From: Lysobacterales bacterium
Lineage (GTDB): Bacteria > Pseudomonadota > Gammaproteobacteria > Xanthomonadales > SZUA-5
Assembly (NCBI GenBank): GCA_022844165.1
Contig: JALHMH010000042.1
Coordinates: 1 to 37,554 of the forward strand
DNA: 37,554 nucleotides
Reading direction: 5' to 3'
The notes below the pieces were generated by a model that searched no databases, was not told the origin of the DNA, and saw only the letters and a list, made by a program, of their open reading frames with translations. Made by a program: the position numbers and the translations under genes. Below, piece by piece: positions 1-8,748 of the stretch (positions are counted from its first letter, which is position 1; each line of letters opens with the position of its first letter).

Positions 1-183
1 CATGCAGCGTTGCTTCTCGTCGCCATAGAAGAGCTATGTCGTCCGGCCCGGCGGCGCAGCCGCCGATCGTTCAAGTCGGCTCGCGGCATGCCGCGAAAGC
101 CACCGACTTTCACCCTCGTCGCGCCTTGCCTGACGCCGAAATCCATCGGAAATATTGTTCAACTTAATGACGGAACACCACAC
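1..183. other. Intergenic DNA with a diverged repeat piece
   Basis: I see no convincing gene here. Positions about 38-125 resemble the middle module of the dispersed repeat described at 184-438: the same CCGGCCCGGCGGCGCAGCCG block, followed by a small palindrome around 83-100 (cgcggcatgccgcg). It is too diverged to call a full copy. The rest, up to the CTAG that begins the next repeat, shows nothing recognisable. Confidence 0.4.
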
Positions 184-438
184 TAGCGAGGCTTCGCCTC
201 AGACCGCCGAGCATTGTTGGCTTCGCCAGACACCGTACTTGCCAAAACCCCCATTGAGCGCTGCGCGCTCATTTCCGGCCCGGCGGCACAGCCGCCGGTC
301 GTTCGGCTCGGCACACGCCTCGCGGCGTGTAAGCGCCGATCCTCACCCCCCTTGTACTCAAGAGGGCTTCAACTGCCAAAGCCGCTGCGCAGAAAGTTTG
401 ACTCAAATGTACAGATCTGGCCTCGTCGAGGACTCCAG
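184..438 (+). repeat. Dispersed structured repeat, copy R1 (full length)
   Basis: This is the longest copy of an intergenic repeat found at least seven times in the window. Module A (184-242) has the hairpin GAGGCTTCGCCTC followed by agaccgccgagcattgttgg. Module B (about 250-372) is a chain of hairpins: GAGCGC/GCGCTC, GGCGG/CCGCC, ACACGCC/GGCGTGT, and a C-run/TTG with CAA/G-run stem at 346-366. Module C (about 373-438) carries gactcaaatg and ends ggactccagg. It lies 5' of pilD with 107 bp between. Open reading frames across it are products of the repeat, not genes. I do not recognise the family. Conserved hairpins suggest a structured DNA or RNA element. Confidence 0.8.
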
Positions 439-545
439 GCCTGGTTGGCTGGCATCGTGGTTTGGCACACAAGAGCGGTTGACTTTTGCGCTGCGACCTT
501 TGAGGCTGTCGCCATGATTCTTCTGCAGACCGTCGACGGCCTCCG

Positions 546-1400
546 ATGCTGAGCGAATTCCACGCCACCTTTCCGTTATTCGGTTATGTATGCGCTTTAT
601 TGCTCGGGCTGATTTTCGGCAGTTTTTTGAATGTCGTGATTTTGCGCCTGCCGTCGGTACTCATGCATCGCTGGCGCAGCGATGCACATGAAATGTTGGA
701 ATTGCCCTTCGATGAGCCGGCGCCACCGGGCATCGCCTGGACGCGCTCGCAATGTCCTAAGTGCGGGCACCAGCTGGCGGCATGGGAAAACGTTCCGCTG
801 CTGAGCTATTTGATCCTGCGTGGGCGATGCTCGGCGTGCCGCACGCGAATCTCACCACAGTATCCCATCGTCGAAGCGATTGCTGGCGCGTCGGCCGTGG
901 GCTGTCTGTTCTTATACGGCCCAACAACAGCGTTCGTTCTGGCCGGCACGCTTTGTTTGTTTCTGATCGCACTGACCGTGATCGATTTCCGAACCATGTT
1001 GTTGCCGGATGATCTGGTTTTGCCGCTGTTATGGCTGGGTCTTGCGAGCAATGCATTCGGCAGCTACTTCACGAGCCCGGCGTCTGCGGTGTTCGGCGCC
1101 GCCTTTGGGTATCTGAGCCTTTGGTCGGTGTACCACGGGTTTCGTTTGCTCACCGGTAAGGAAGGCATGGGTTACGGCGATTTCAAGCTGTTTGCCGCAC
1201 TCGGCGCATGGCTCGGGGCGATGGCCCTGGTACCGATCCTGTTGGTCGCGTCGTTGACCGGTATTTTGTACGCGATCGGAACCACACTGGTGCGTGGTCG
1301 AGAGACCTCGGCGCCATTTCCCTTCGGCCCGTTTCTGGCGTTGGGTGGCATCGGCTACTTGTTCCTGTCGCCGCTATTCGGGCGCTGGCTCGGGTACTGA
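546..1400 (+). CDS. pilD: Prepilin peptidase / N-methyltransferase (A24)
   Basis: A 284-residue polytopic inner-membrane aspartyl protease. It cleaves the leader of type IV prepilins and type II secretion pseudopilins and N-methylates the new N-terminus. The N-terminal GSFLNVVILRLP block is typical of the family. A zinc-binding pair of CxxC motifs is present at C70/C73 (CPKC) and C95/C98 (CSAC). The two catalytic aspartates are seen at D147 (VIDFRT) and D212 in GYGDFK, the GxGD signature. About seven to eight hydrophobic segments follow. Length matches the family. The start has only a weak ribosome site. The usual partners pilB, pilC and coaE are not in view; upstream is repeat R1, and the gene converges with the next one two bases after its stop. 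Confidence 0.95.
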   Translation: MLSEFHATFPLFGYVCALLLGLIFGSFLNVVILRLPSVLMHRWRSDAHEMLELPFDEPAPPGIAWTRSQCPKCGHQLAAWENVPLLSYLILRGRCSACRTRISPQYPIVEAIAGASAVGCLFLYGPTTAFVLAGTLCLFLIALTVIDFRTMLLPDDLVLPLLWLGLASNAFGSYFTSPASAVFGAAFGYLSLWSVYHGFRLLTGKEGMGYGDFKLFAALGAWLGAMALVPILLVASLTGILYAIGTTLVRGRETSAPFPFGPFLALGGIGYLFLSPLFGRWLGY

Positions 1401-1402
1401 TC

Positions 1403-2116
1403 TTATCGAGTCAGCGCCGCGCGGATCACCGCTTCCGCCCAAATCGCGCAAGAGCGCGAGTTAGGGTGAAAACCATCGCTCGCAAACAGACTCGGATCGT
1501 CGGGCACCGGCGTTGGCAGGTGGATGACATTGGCGAAATCGCGGACCACCTCGGCCGCGATCGCGTTCAACTCACGCGATCGGTGCCCCAACAGTTGTCG
1601 CAACGGCGTCGGTAGCGCCGGAAATACGTCCAGCGGCGGAATTTCTGCGAGCACGATGCGCGACTGCGGCGCATGTTGCGTCAACGCGATCAGAAGCGCA
1701 CATACATCGCGATGCCATGCGCGTTGCGTGCGCAAGCCCGTCACATCGTTCACGCCGACGGACACAAATACGATGTCCGCCGCTTCACCCGGATCGGCGC
1801 TGAAGGCCTGCTGCACTTGCGCGCAGCGGGCGCCGTTGAGGTCCATCGCCCGCCAGTGTATCGGCCGGCCCGTTTGTTTGAAGAGCGCGGAAACCAGCCG
1901 TCCTGGCATCGCGTCGAACAGCTCTTCGATGCCCACCCCGGCAACAATCGAATCACCCAGCGCCAACAGTTTCAACGGTCTCCCGCCGACATTGACGATG
2001 CCGTGGCGCGGACCCAGCGCGGGCGGTAGACGCAGCGCAGTCCGTTTCACCCAAAGCGCTTGCGGCAGCAACAGCGGGAATGCCGCCCAGAATTGCAGAG
2101 AGTGCAGTCGATTCAT
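1403..2116 (-). CDS. SGNH/GDSL-family hydrolase
   Basis: A 237-residue SGNH-fold hydrolase. Block I is LALGDSIVAG with the nucleophile S56. The block III asparagine sits in VGVND (N123). The block V pair D214 and H217 is in DGFHP near the C-terminus. The N-terminal 25 residues are hydrophobic and could be a membrane anchor or uncleaved signal. Substrate cannot be read from sequence; esters, lipids and acetylated glycans are all possible in this superfamily. Its ATG overlaps the stop of the dehydrogenase-like gene by 4 bp (ATGA), so the two are co-transcribed and translationally coupled. It converges with pilD. Confidence 0.88.
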   Translation of the reverse strand: MNRLHSLQFWAAFPLLLPQALWVKRTALRLPPALGPRHGIVNVGGRPLKLLALGDSIVAGVGIEELFDAMPGRLVSALFKQTGRPIHWRAMDLNGARCAQVQQAFSADPGEAADIVFVSVGVNDVTGLRTQRAWHRDVCALLIALTQHAPQSRIVLAEIPPLDVFPALPTPLRQLLGHRSRELNAIAAEVVRDFANVIHLPTPVPDDPSLFASDGFHPNSRSCAIWAEAVIRAALTR

Positions 2117-2967
2117 GCGAACAGGCGGCGCTTGAGGCGAATGAGCGCGGAAATCTCCTCATCGAAACGGCCCTCGTCGAGCAAGGTCTGGTAGTCCGCA
2201 TATGCCGCATTCACGACCGGCAAGTGCGCGCCCAAACGCTCAGCCATCGCACGCACAATTCCCAGATCCTTGTGCAACAGCCCAAGCTTGAAGCCGCTGT
2301 CGAAGCGTTCGTCGAGCATCGACGCGCCGCGTTTTTCCAGGAACCAGGAATTTGCCGCCCCTGCGCCGAGCACGCCGAGCAAGCGCTCGGTCGGCAGCCC
2401 AAGCCTCTCGCCGAAGGCCAGCGCCTCGCACACGGCTTCGGCAATGCCTGCGACCATGACCTGATTGACCGCCTTGGTGGCCTGTCCTGCACCCACCTCG
2501 CCCATGTGGGTGATGCGCGCCGCGAAACATTCGAGCACTGGCCTGGACTGTACCAATGTTGTCGCATTGCCGCCCACCATCACGCTCAGACGGCCGTTGC
2601 GTGCGCCCTCGACGCCACCCGAGAGCGGCGCATCGAGAAAATGCGCCGGTGCAACGCGCTGCGCCGCCTCGCGAGCCGTATCCGCGCTCACCGTGGAGGT
2701 ATCGATAACGATGGCGCCCGGTTTCAACCCGGGCGCAATCTGATCGATCACTGCGAGCACATCGCGATCGGCTGAAACGCACAGCAGCACAACATCGGCG
2801 CCGCACGCCGCATCGCCTGCCGAAGCCGCCACCGCAATACCGCGCTGTGCAAGTGCCGCGGCGCGAGCCGCGGTGCGATTCCAGACCGTGAGCGCAAAAC
2901 CCTTGTCCGCAATATGACGAGCCATCGGCTCGCCCATTGCACCGAGACCAAGAAAAGCAATTCGCAT
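2113..2967 (-). CDS. NAD(P)-dependent 3-hydroxyisobutyrate dehydrogenase family
   Basis: A 284-residue beta-hydroxyacid dehydrogenase (HIBADH/GarR/GLYR family). The N-terminal Rossmann motif is FLGLGAMGEPMA at residues 5-15, the substrate-binding DAPLSGG is at about 112-118, and the catalytic lysine region GQATKAVNQ puts K165 and N168 in the usual places. I chose the start at MRIAFLGLG because the Rossmann strand begins there; a longer frame to 3048 adds 27 unconserved residues. It reduces or oxidises a small 3-hydroxyacid or a semialdehyde, but the exact substrate is undetermined. It is first in a two-gene unit with the SGNH hydrolase and is divergent from clpB. Confidence 0.9.
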   Translation of the reverse strand: MRIAFLGLGAMGEPMARHIADKGFALTVWNRTAARAAALAQRGIAVAASAGDAACGADVVLLCVSADRDVLAVIDQIAPGLKPGAIVIDTSTVSADTAREAAQRVAPAHFLDAPLSGGVEGARNGRLSVMVGGNATTLVQSRPVLECFAARITHMGEVGAGQATKAVNQVMVAGIAEAVCEALAFGERLGLPTERLLGVLGAGAANSWFLEKRGASMLDERFDSGFKLGLLHKDLGIVRAMAERLGAHLPVVNAAYADYQTLLDEGRFDEEISALIRLKRRLFA

Positions 2968-3062
2968 GGCATAGCCTGCTTGGAAAGCCGGCAAGGCTAC
3001 GAGACCCGGGTGGCTTACGCCATAGCAGGATGACATCCAGGAAGGCACCAGAACAAAGCGGT

Positions 3063-3090
3063 CTTGAACTCATGGCCTTGCGCCCGCAAT
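3063..3090 (+). promoter_or_regulatory. Probable sigma-32 heat-shock promoter of clpB
   Basis: CTTGAAC at 3063-3069, a 13-base spacer, then CCCGCAAT at 3083-3090 resembles the RpoH consensus (CTTGAA, 13-15 bases, CCCCATNT). It lies 28 bp before the clpB ATG. Regulation of clpB by sigma-32 is established in gammaproteobacteria; the assignment of this site is by eye. Confidence 0.55.
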
Positions 3091-3118
3091 TGACAGGTAT
3101 CACCTTTGGAGCACTCGC

Positions 3119-5695
3119 ATGCGTGCCGACAAATTGACTTCGCGTTTTCAAGCGGCGCTGGCCGACGCCCAATCGTTGGCCGTGGGCCGCGACCACAACC
3201 TGATTGAACCCATGCACGTCATGGTCGCGCTGCTCGACCAGCAGGGTGGATCGACCAAACCCCTGTTGGCACAGGCCGGCGTCAATGTCACGGCGCTGCG
3301 CGCGCGCCTGGGTGAGGCGCTCGACAAGCTGCCAAAGGTGCGCGGCGACGAGGGCAATCTCTCGGTCGGCAACGACTTGAATCGGCTGTTGCTGCTGTCC
3401 GACAAACTGGCGCAACAGCGCGCAGATCAGTTCATCGCCAGCGAGCTTTTTGTACTGGCGGCGCTGGAAGACAAGGGCGAATTGGGCAAAGCGCTGAAAG
3501 CCGCCGGGGCCGACAAGGCGCGCATCGAGCAGGCCATCACCGGCTTACGCGGTGGCGAGAAAGTCAACGAGGCGAATGCTGAAGAGTCGCGCCAGGCGCT
3601 GGAGAAGTACACCATCGATCTGACCGAACGGGCCGAAAAGGGCAAGATCGATCCGGTCATCGGCCGCGACGAAGAGATCCGCCGTACCATCCAGGTGTTG
3701 CAGCGTCGCACCAAGAACAATCCCGTGCTGATCGGCGAGCCGGGCGTGGGCAAAACGGCCATCGTTGAAGGCCTTGCGCAACGCATCGTCAATGGCGAAG
3801 TGCCCGAAGGCATCAAGGGCAAACGTGTGCTGGCGCTCGATATGGGTGCGCTCATCGCAGGCGCCAAATTCCGCGGCGAGTTCGAAGAGCGTCTAAAGGG
3901 CGTGCTCAATGATTTGAGCAAACAAGAGGGCCAGGTGATCCTGTTCATCGACGAGCTGCACACGATGGTCGGTGCCGGCAAAGCCGATGGCGCGATGGAC
4001 GCCGGCAATATGCTCAAGCCCGCACTGGCGCGGGGCGAGCTGCACTGCATCGGCGCGACCACGCTCGACGAGTACCGCAAGTACGTCGAAAAAGATGCGG
4101 CGCTGGAGCGGCGTTTCCAGAAGGTGCTGGTGGGTGAGCCGAACGTGGAGGACACCATCGCCATTCTGCGCGGACTCAAAGAGCGCTATGCGCTGCACCA
4201 CAAAGTCGAGATCACCGATCCGGCGATTGTGGCTGCGGCCACGTTGTCGCACCGCTATATCGCCGACCGGCAACTGCCGGACAAAGCCATCGATTTGATG
4301 GACGAAGCGGCCAGTCGTATCCGCATGGAGATGGACTCCAAGCCGGAAGAAATGGATCGGTTGGAGCGCCGCTTGATCCAGCTCAAGATGCAGCGCGAAG
4401 CGTTGAAGAAAGAGAGCGACGACGCCAGCAAGCAGCGTTTGAAAGAGCTGGAGGACAACATCGGGAAACTCGAGCGCGAGCTGTCCGATCTGGAAGAAGT
4501 CCTCAAGAGTGAGAAGGCGTTGCTCTCGGGCGAGACCAAGATCAAGGAACAACTCGAAGCGACGCGGCTCGAATTCGACGCCGCACGCCGAGCGCAAGAT
4601 CTGGCGCGCATGAGCGAGCTGCAGTACGGCAAGATTCCCGAGTTGGAAAAACAACTCGACGTCGCGCGTGCGGCAGAACATAAGGGCTTCACGCTGCTGT
4701 CGAATAAAGTCACCGATGAGGAGATCGCCGAAGTTGTCAGCCGTTGGACGGGCATCCCGGTCTCAAAAATGCTCGAAGGCGAGCGCGACAAATTGCTGCG
4801 CATGGAGCAATCGCTGCACCAGCGCGTGGTGGGCCAGGACGAGGCCGTGCGCGCGGTGAGCGATGCGATCCGCCGCTCGCGCGCGGGCCTCTCCGATCCA
4901 AAACGCCCGAACGGCTCGTTCTTGTTTTTAGGTCCCACCGGCGTTGGCAAAACCGAACTCTGCAAAGCACTGGCCGAGTTCTTGTTCGATACCGACGAGG
5001 CGATGGTGCGTATCGACATGAGTGAGTTCATGGAGAAACACTCCGTGAGCCGACTGATCGGTGCGCCTCCGGGTTACGTGGGCTACGAGGAAGGCGGCTA
5101 CCTGACCGAAGCCGTGCGCCGTCGCCCGTACAGCGTGATCCTGCTCGACGAAGTCGAGAAGGCGCATACCGACGTGTTCAACGTGCTGCTGCAGGTGCTC
5201 GATGATGGCCGTCTGACGGACGGCCAGGGCCGCACCGTGGATTTCCGCAACACCGTCATTGTGATGACCAGTAACTTAGGCTCGCAAGTGATCCAGGAAC
5301 TGGCTGGCGAGGACAACTACGCGCGCATGAAAAACGCCGTGATGGACATCGTGCAGCAACACTTCCGCCCCGAGTTCATCAACCGACTCGACGAGTTGGT
5401 GGTGTTCCACCCGCTGGACAAAGCTGCCATCGGCCGCATCGCGCGCATCCAGACCGCGCACCTGGCCAAACGCCTGGCGGAGCGCGAGATCCGCTTCGAA
5501 CTCGACGAGTCCGCGCTGGTGCTGCTCGGCAACTATGGCTACGACCCGGTCTACGGCGCCCGGCCGCTCAAGCGTGCGGTGCAAACGCTGATCGAGAACC
5601 CGTTGGCAAAAGCCGTGCTGTCCGGCGAGTTCAAGAGCAAAGACCTGGTGCGGGCGCGAGCTGAGGGTGGAAGGATTGTGTTTGCGCGGGGGTAG
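3119..5695 (+). CDS. clpB: ATP-dependent disaggregase ClpB (Hsp100)
   Basis: An 858-residue hexameric AAA+ disaggregase that works with DnaK/DnaJ/GrpE to pull proteins out of aggregates in the cytoplasm. The Clp N-terminal repeat domain covers about residues 1-145. AAA-1 has Walker A GEPGVGKT near 206 and Walker B LFIDELH near 278. The coiled-coil M domain (about 405-525) is rich in E/K/R/L. AAA-2 has GPTGVGKT near 605 and LLDEVEK near 677. Full family length, no damage. The ATG is preceded by GGAG ten bases upstream. A sigma-32-like promoter precedes it. There is no ClpP-binding IGF/L loop expectation for this family, so it is a disaggregase and not a protease subunit. Confidence 0.98.
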   Translation: MRADKLTSRFQAALADAQSLAVGRDHNLIEPMHVMVALLDQQGGSTKPLLAQAGVNVTALRARLGEALDKLPKVRGDEGNLSVGNDLNRLLLLSDKLAQQRADQFIASELFVLAALEDKGELGKALKAAGADKARIEQAITGLRGGEKVNEANAEESRQALEKYTIDLTERAEKGKIDPVIGRDEEIRRTIQVLQRRTKNNPVLIGEPGVGKTAIVEGLAQRIVNGEVPEGIKGKRVLALDMGALIAGAKFRGEFEERLKGVLNDLSKQEGQVILFIDELHTMVGAGKADGAMDAGNMLKPALARGELHCIGATTLDEYRKYVEKDAALERRFQKVLVGEPNVEDTIAILRGLKERYALHHKVEITDPAIVAAATLSHRYIADRQLPDKAIDLMDEAASRIRMEMDSKPEEMDRLERRLIQLKMQREALKKESDDASKQRLKELEDNIGKLERELSDLEEVLKSEKALLSGETKIKEQLEATRLEFDAARRAQDLARMSELQYGKIPELEKQLDVARAAEHKGFTLLSNKVTDEEIAEVVSRWTGIPVSKMLEGERDKLLRMEQSLHQRVVGQDEAVRAVSDAIRRSRAGLSDPKRPNGSFLFLGPTGVGKTELCKALAEFLFDTDEAMVRIDMSEFMEKHSVSRLIGAPPGYVGYEEGGYLTEAVRRRPYSVILLDEVEKAHTDVFNVLLQVLDDGRLTDGQGRTVDFRNTVIVMTSNLGSQVIQELAGEDNYARMKNAVMDIVQQHFRPEFINRLDELVVFHPLDKAAIGRIARIQTAHLAKRLAEREIRFELDESALVLLGNYGYDPVYGARPLKRAVQTLIENPLAKAVLSGEFKSKDLVRARAEGGRIVFARG

Positions 5696-5710
5696 CGCTG
5701 TGCACGATTT

Positions 5711-7777
5711 CTAAGAGCGATATCTGGCGATGACCGGGACGCAGATTTTTTGGTGGCGGATCACCGGATAGACGGAATCGAACATCGCCTGCGCTTTGTC
5801 GTGGGCGCCGATTGCCTTCAACGAGCATGCGAGGTGAGCGGTTGCTTCCGCTACCAAGGCCTGCATCAGCGGCGTTCCTTTGAACGCTGCAAGTCCTTGG
5901 ATCGCCTGCTGCAATTGCGCGATCGCCGCCTGGTGCTGGCGGTTGCTCGCGAGCACCATTCCGCGAACAAAAAAGTAGGCTGCTTTGCCGAGTTCCGACA
6001 ACGAATCGAAATCGCTCCGCGCGACCAGATCGCTGGCTTCGGCAGCATTCTTTGCGACGCCCGAGCGCATCAGCGTCAGCGCCAGATCGAGCTCGGCCAA
6101 GGGCCGGCTCTGCGCGATGGTGACCATGCGTCGTTGTTGCTCGATCAAATTGGGGAAATGTCCAACGGCATCGTAAATTCCAGACAAACCCTGGGCATAT
6201 TCCTCGGGTCCAACGGAATTCTCGTACGCGCGCCAGTGCTCGAGCGCCGCCGCCAGCTGGCCCTCGTCGGCAATGACTTTTGCCCATTCGACCGCCAATT
6301 GAGAGCGCTTGGCCGCACTGGGGAAGAAACGCAGCAAGTGGATCATGGACTTTGCCTGGCGGTGTCGTCCGAAGACGCGCGCCGACTGCAGTTGTCCGTA
6401 CAGCGCCATTGGCAGGATCAGAATGGCAATCGAAATCGCCACCACAGCAGCGATGGTAAAGCCCAGATAGTCGCCCCATCCGAATGGCCGTGAACCGAGC
6501 AGCGAAGTGCAAAGCCAGATCGCCGGAATCAGCCATAACCACCAGTTGTAGCCCACCGCACGCAGCAAGTTCTTCCACAGTGGATCGGTCAAGAGCTTCA
6601 CGGCAAATTCCGCCTGTGCCGGGTCCATATCGACCAAATCGACCGGGTTGGGATCGGTCATCACCTGGATATCGGCATACCCCTGCGCCACCAATTTCGT
6701 TCGCGCATCCCCGGCGTCATGCGCCGCGATCACGCCGGAGATGCTCTTGCCCTCTGCATCGGCGGCGCGGTAGACGATATTGGACACCGTTTCGCCGAGC
6801 GCGCCTTCGCGCAAAGCAAAAAATCTGGCGTGAACCGGCCTTGCGACTTCGCCGACCAGTTCGCGGCGCTGGGCAGCGGGCAACGACGCGTTCCAGCGCT
6901 CATAAATCAGAATCGGCGACAGCTTCGGCTTGGGCCCCTCGCCCACGAGTGCCGATAGCGGCGAGTCGTCTTCTACATCGATCAATTCGAGCAACTCATC
7001 GACCAGTAGATGGGAATGTACGACATGAATATCCTCGCGAATGCGCTCCCAATCTGCCACCGTTCCTTGATAGCTCCGACGAAAATGGTCCAGCAGCGCG
7101 GCCTCCAATTGCATCGTGTACCCGAGGCGTTCCTGGCTGATCGCAAGATCAACCTGGGCCTGGGTCAGTTTCATGGCTTCGGTGCGTTGCCGTAGCTCGT
7201 CGGCGACCGGCGGTTCGCGCAGCAGGGCATCCATGCGCGCCGCGTAGGCGCTGGTGAGTGCCTTGACCGTCCAGTCAGCTGGCGGACGCGGATGCGCTAC
7301 GCCGATCAATTCGCGAAATCGCTCGATCGCCAACTCTGGCGTCGTATTGCCGATGCTGTGCCATGTCAGTTTTCCCGCTTGCGTGACGCCCTCGTCTGAG
7401 TTCTCTACCGCGTAGAACTCGTTGACAGTGGTCAACGCAAACAGAACGAAGCGGACCGGCCGATCGCCATAGCGGGTCAACAGGGCCAGCACCAGGTGGT
7501 CGGCGCGCGCAGCCAGCCGCAAATTGACTTCTCCGCTGTAGTCGGCGAGCTTGCGGAAACCGAGGTCGTTCCAGGGCTGCCATTGTTCGTCGATATCATC
7601 CAAGGAAGTCGGATGCAGCGTGAGCCGCGCTGGCAACTGAAAGCGCAATGGAAGCGCGGAAATCGCCTGAAAATCGTGGCCCGTTCGCTTGAAGGTACGC
7701 CAGAACCACCATGCGACGATGGCAACGATGATCGCAAATGCAGCGAGCACGCCCAGCATGATCTGTACAAACAACAT
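5711..7777 (-). CDS. Uncharacterised membrane protein with TPR-like C-terminus
   Basis: A 688-residue protein I do not recognise. Residues 4-26 form a hydrophobic N-terminal anchor (VQIMLGVLAAFAIIVAIVAWWFW). A long soluble region of about 370 residues follows. Two membrane segments come next, at roughly 410-430 (WWLWLIPAIWLCTSLLG) and 440-470 (YLGFTIAAVVAISIAILILP). The last 200 residues are Ala/Leu-rich helical repeats resembling TPRs (for example LAVEWAKVIADEGQLAAALEHWRAYENS). The layout suggests a scaffold with a large loop and a cytoplasmic or periplasmic repeat tail. It converges with clpB, only 15 bp apart, but sequence gives no functional link. The start at MLFVQ has AGGAAG seven bases upstream. 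Confidence 0.7.
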   Translation of the reverse strand: MLFVQIMLGVLAAFAIIVAIVAWWFWRTFKRTGHDFQAISALPLRFQLPARLTLHPTSLDDIDEQWQPWNDLGFRKLADYSGEVNLRLAARADHLVLALLTRYGDRPVRFVLFALTTVNEFYAVENSDEGVTQAGKLTWHSIGNTTPELAIERFRELIGVAHPRPPADWTVKALTSAYAARMDALLREPPVADELRQRTEAMKLTQAQVDLAISQERLGYTMQLEAALLDHFRRSYQGTVADWERIREDIHVVHSHLLVDELLELIDVEDDSPLSALVGEGPKPKLSPILIYERWNASLPAAQRRELVGEVARPVHARFFALREGALGETVSNIVYRAADAEGKSISGVIAAHDAGDARTKLVAQGYADIQVMTDPNPVDLVDMDPAQAEFAVKLLTDPLWKNLLRAVGYNWWLWLIPAIWLCTSLLGSRPFGWGDYLGFTIAAVVAISIAILILPMALYGQLQSARVFGRHRQAKSMIHLLRFFPSAAKRSQLAVEWAKVIADEGQLAAALEHWRAYENSVGPEEYAQGLSGIYDAVGHFPNLIEQQRRMVTIAQSRPLAELDLALTLMRSGVAKNAAEASDLVARSDFDSLSELGKAAYFFVRGMVLASNRQHQAAIAQLQQAIQGLAAFKGTPLMQALVAEATAHLACSLKAIGAHDKAQAMFDSVYPVIRHQKICVPVIARYRS

Positions 7778-8143
7778 TGTCTTCCTCCAGGCCCGATCGC
7801 CGTGCGTTCTACCAGCCTGACCAGGTGCATGCCAACGCTTGAGTGGCTCACCGCAACAGGCTCGCTACATGTTTGCCAGTGATCGGGTGAATCGCAAAAT
7901 GATCGTCAAAGCGATCATTGTCTTTGCGCCTTAGTGCGCGGCGATTTGCTGGCGAGCGCTGAACGTGGGACAAAGATCGAGGCGCTGCCGTGCGATCAGG
8001 TTCCGGCAGGTGGCCTCCTGGCAGGCTGTCGCAAAACAGCCTGCCAGGGAGTTTCTGATCGAAGCCTTCCAGACTTCAGCCAGTGACGGAGGACAATCAA
8101 TGCGTTCGATCGTCGACTTTGGACACCTTGAGTCAACGGCACG
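7778..8143. other. Intergenic region with a 13-bp-stem hairpin
   Basis: No gene is evident. A strong inverted repeat at 8017-8048 has arms CCTGGCAGGCTGT and ACAGCCTGCCAGG around the loop CGCAAA. It lies about 95 bp beyond the stop of the small exported protein (minus strand), where a terminator is expected, but no T-run follows on either strand. Confidence 0.5.
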
Positions 8144-8446
8144 CTACCGCGACATGACGAAGGCCCGATTCTTGGTCTTTGGCAGATCCGCGCCGATGAC
8201 ACATGTGCCCGCGTTTCCCAGGCGAACAGCGCGAAGAGCCAGGCGGGCAGATCGAACGATGTGCGACTTGCCATCGGGATCGATGTAGCCGCCTTCGCAC
8301 ACCTCGACTGTGGGTCTTCCTTCTGCGACCGGCCCCGGAAGCGTCGGTCTGCCATCGGGATGGTAGGTCGGTCCGGCTGCCCGACCCGGCATCGCCATCG
8401 ATGCGAGCAGGACGCCGAGAGCCAATCCGCAAAGCAAGTTGTTCAT
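8144..8446 (-). CDS. Small exported protein of unknown function
   Basis: A 100-residue protein. From MNNLLCGLALGVLLASMA it has a classic Sec signal peptide with cleavage expected after GRAA (residues 21-24), leaving about 76 residues with two cysteines (C50, C82) that could form one disulfide. It is proline- and glycine-rich and has a YIDPDGKSH segment. I recognise no family. Start choice is uncertain: an in-frame GTG at 8524 has a better ribosome site (AAAGGAG, six-base spacer) and would give 126 residues, but would bury the signal peptide. Its upstream region resembles that of the subtilase gene, suggesting shared control. Confidence 0.6.
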   Translation of the reverse strand: MNNLLCGLALGVLLASMAMPGRAAGPTYHPDGRPTLPGPVAEGRPTVEVCEGGYIDPDGKSHIVRSARLALRAVRLGNAGTCVIGADLPKTKNRAFVMSR

Positions 8447-8600
8447 GAGATCACCTATCGATTGAGTTTGGGTCGATCCGCCGAGCGAGCAGCAGTGGCG
8501 CAACGACGCGATCGCGGCACGCACGACAGACTCCTTTCGGTATTGCGACAGCACAACTGATTCAGTCGTGCGAGGACAAAATCGTTGTTCTCGGCGATAC

Positions 8601-8638
8601 AGTCCTGATGGTTGTACGAATTTTTGCGAAATCCGAGT
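8601..8638 (-). promoter_or_regulatory. Upstream block shared with the subtilase gene, copy 1
   Basis: The + strand reads agtcctgatggttgtacga, then a T-run with TTTTTGCGAAATC. The same words recur in the same order at 11835-11871. Nearby words are shared too: ctcctttcgg (8530 and 11754) and gcctggatca (8667 and 11925). Sequence outside these words is not alike, so they look like retained regulatory sites. The regulator is unknown; the wHTH protein at 12134 is the obvious candidate (inference). Confidence 0.45.
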
Positions 8639-8748
8639 CCTGCGCCGATCGAAGCACAGGCAAGGCGCCTGGATCAGGCATGGGAGCGGCCCGATCCAAG
8701 CGCACGCCAGCCCAGCAGCTAGCCATTTCTGGCAGGTCTGCGTCAAGC

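Noticed and set aside
155..568. Several overlapping open frames of 60-120 residues before pilD
   Set aside because: They read through the dispersed repeat in all frames; the same peptide pieces (for example EASPQTAEHCWLR) reappear at other copies, so they come from the repeat and not from a gene.
2240..3415. A 391-residue minus-strand open frame across clpB and the dehydrogenase
   Set aside because: It is a shadow of high-GC coding DNA with biased composition, crossing two real genes on both strands.
8017..8048. The 13-bp-stem hairpin as an intrinsic terminator
   Set aside because: It lacks a T-run on both strands and lies about 95 bp from the nearest gene end, so I list it only as a hairpin.
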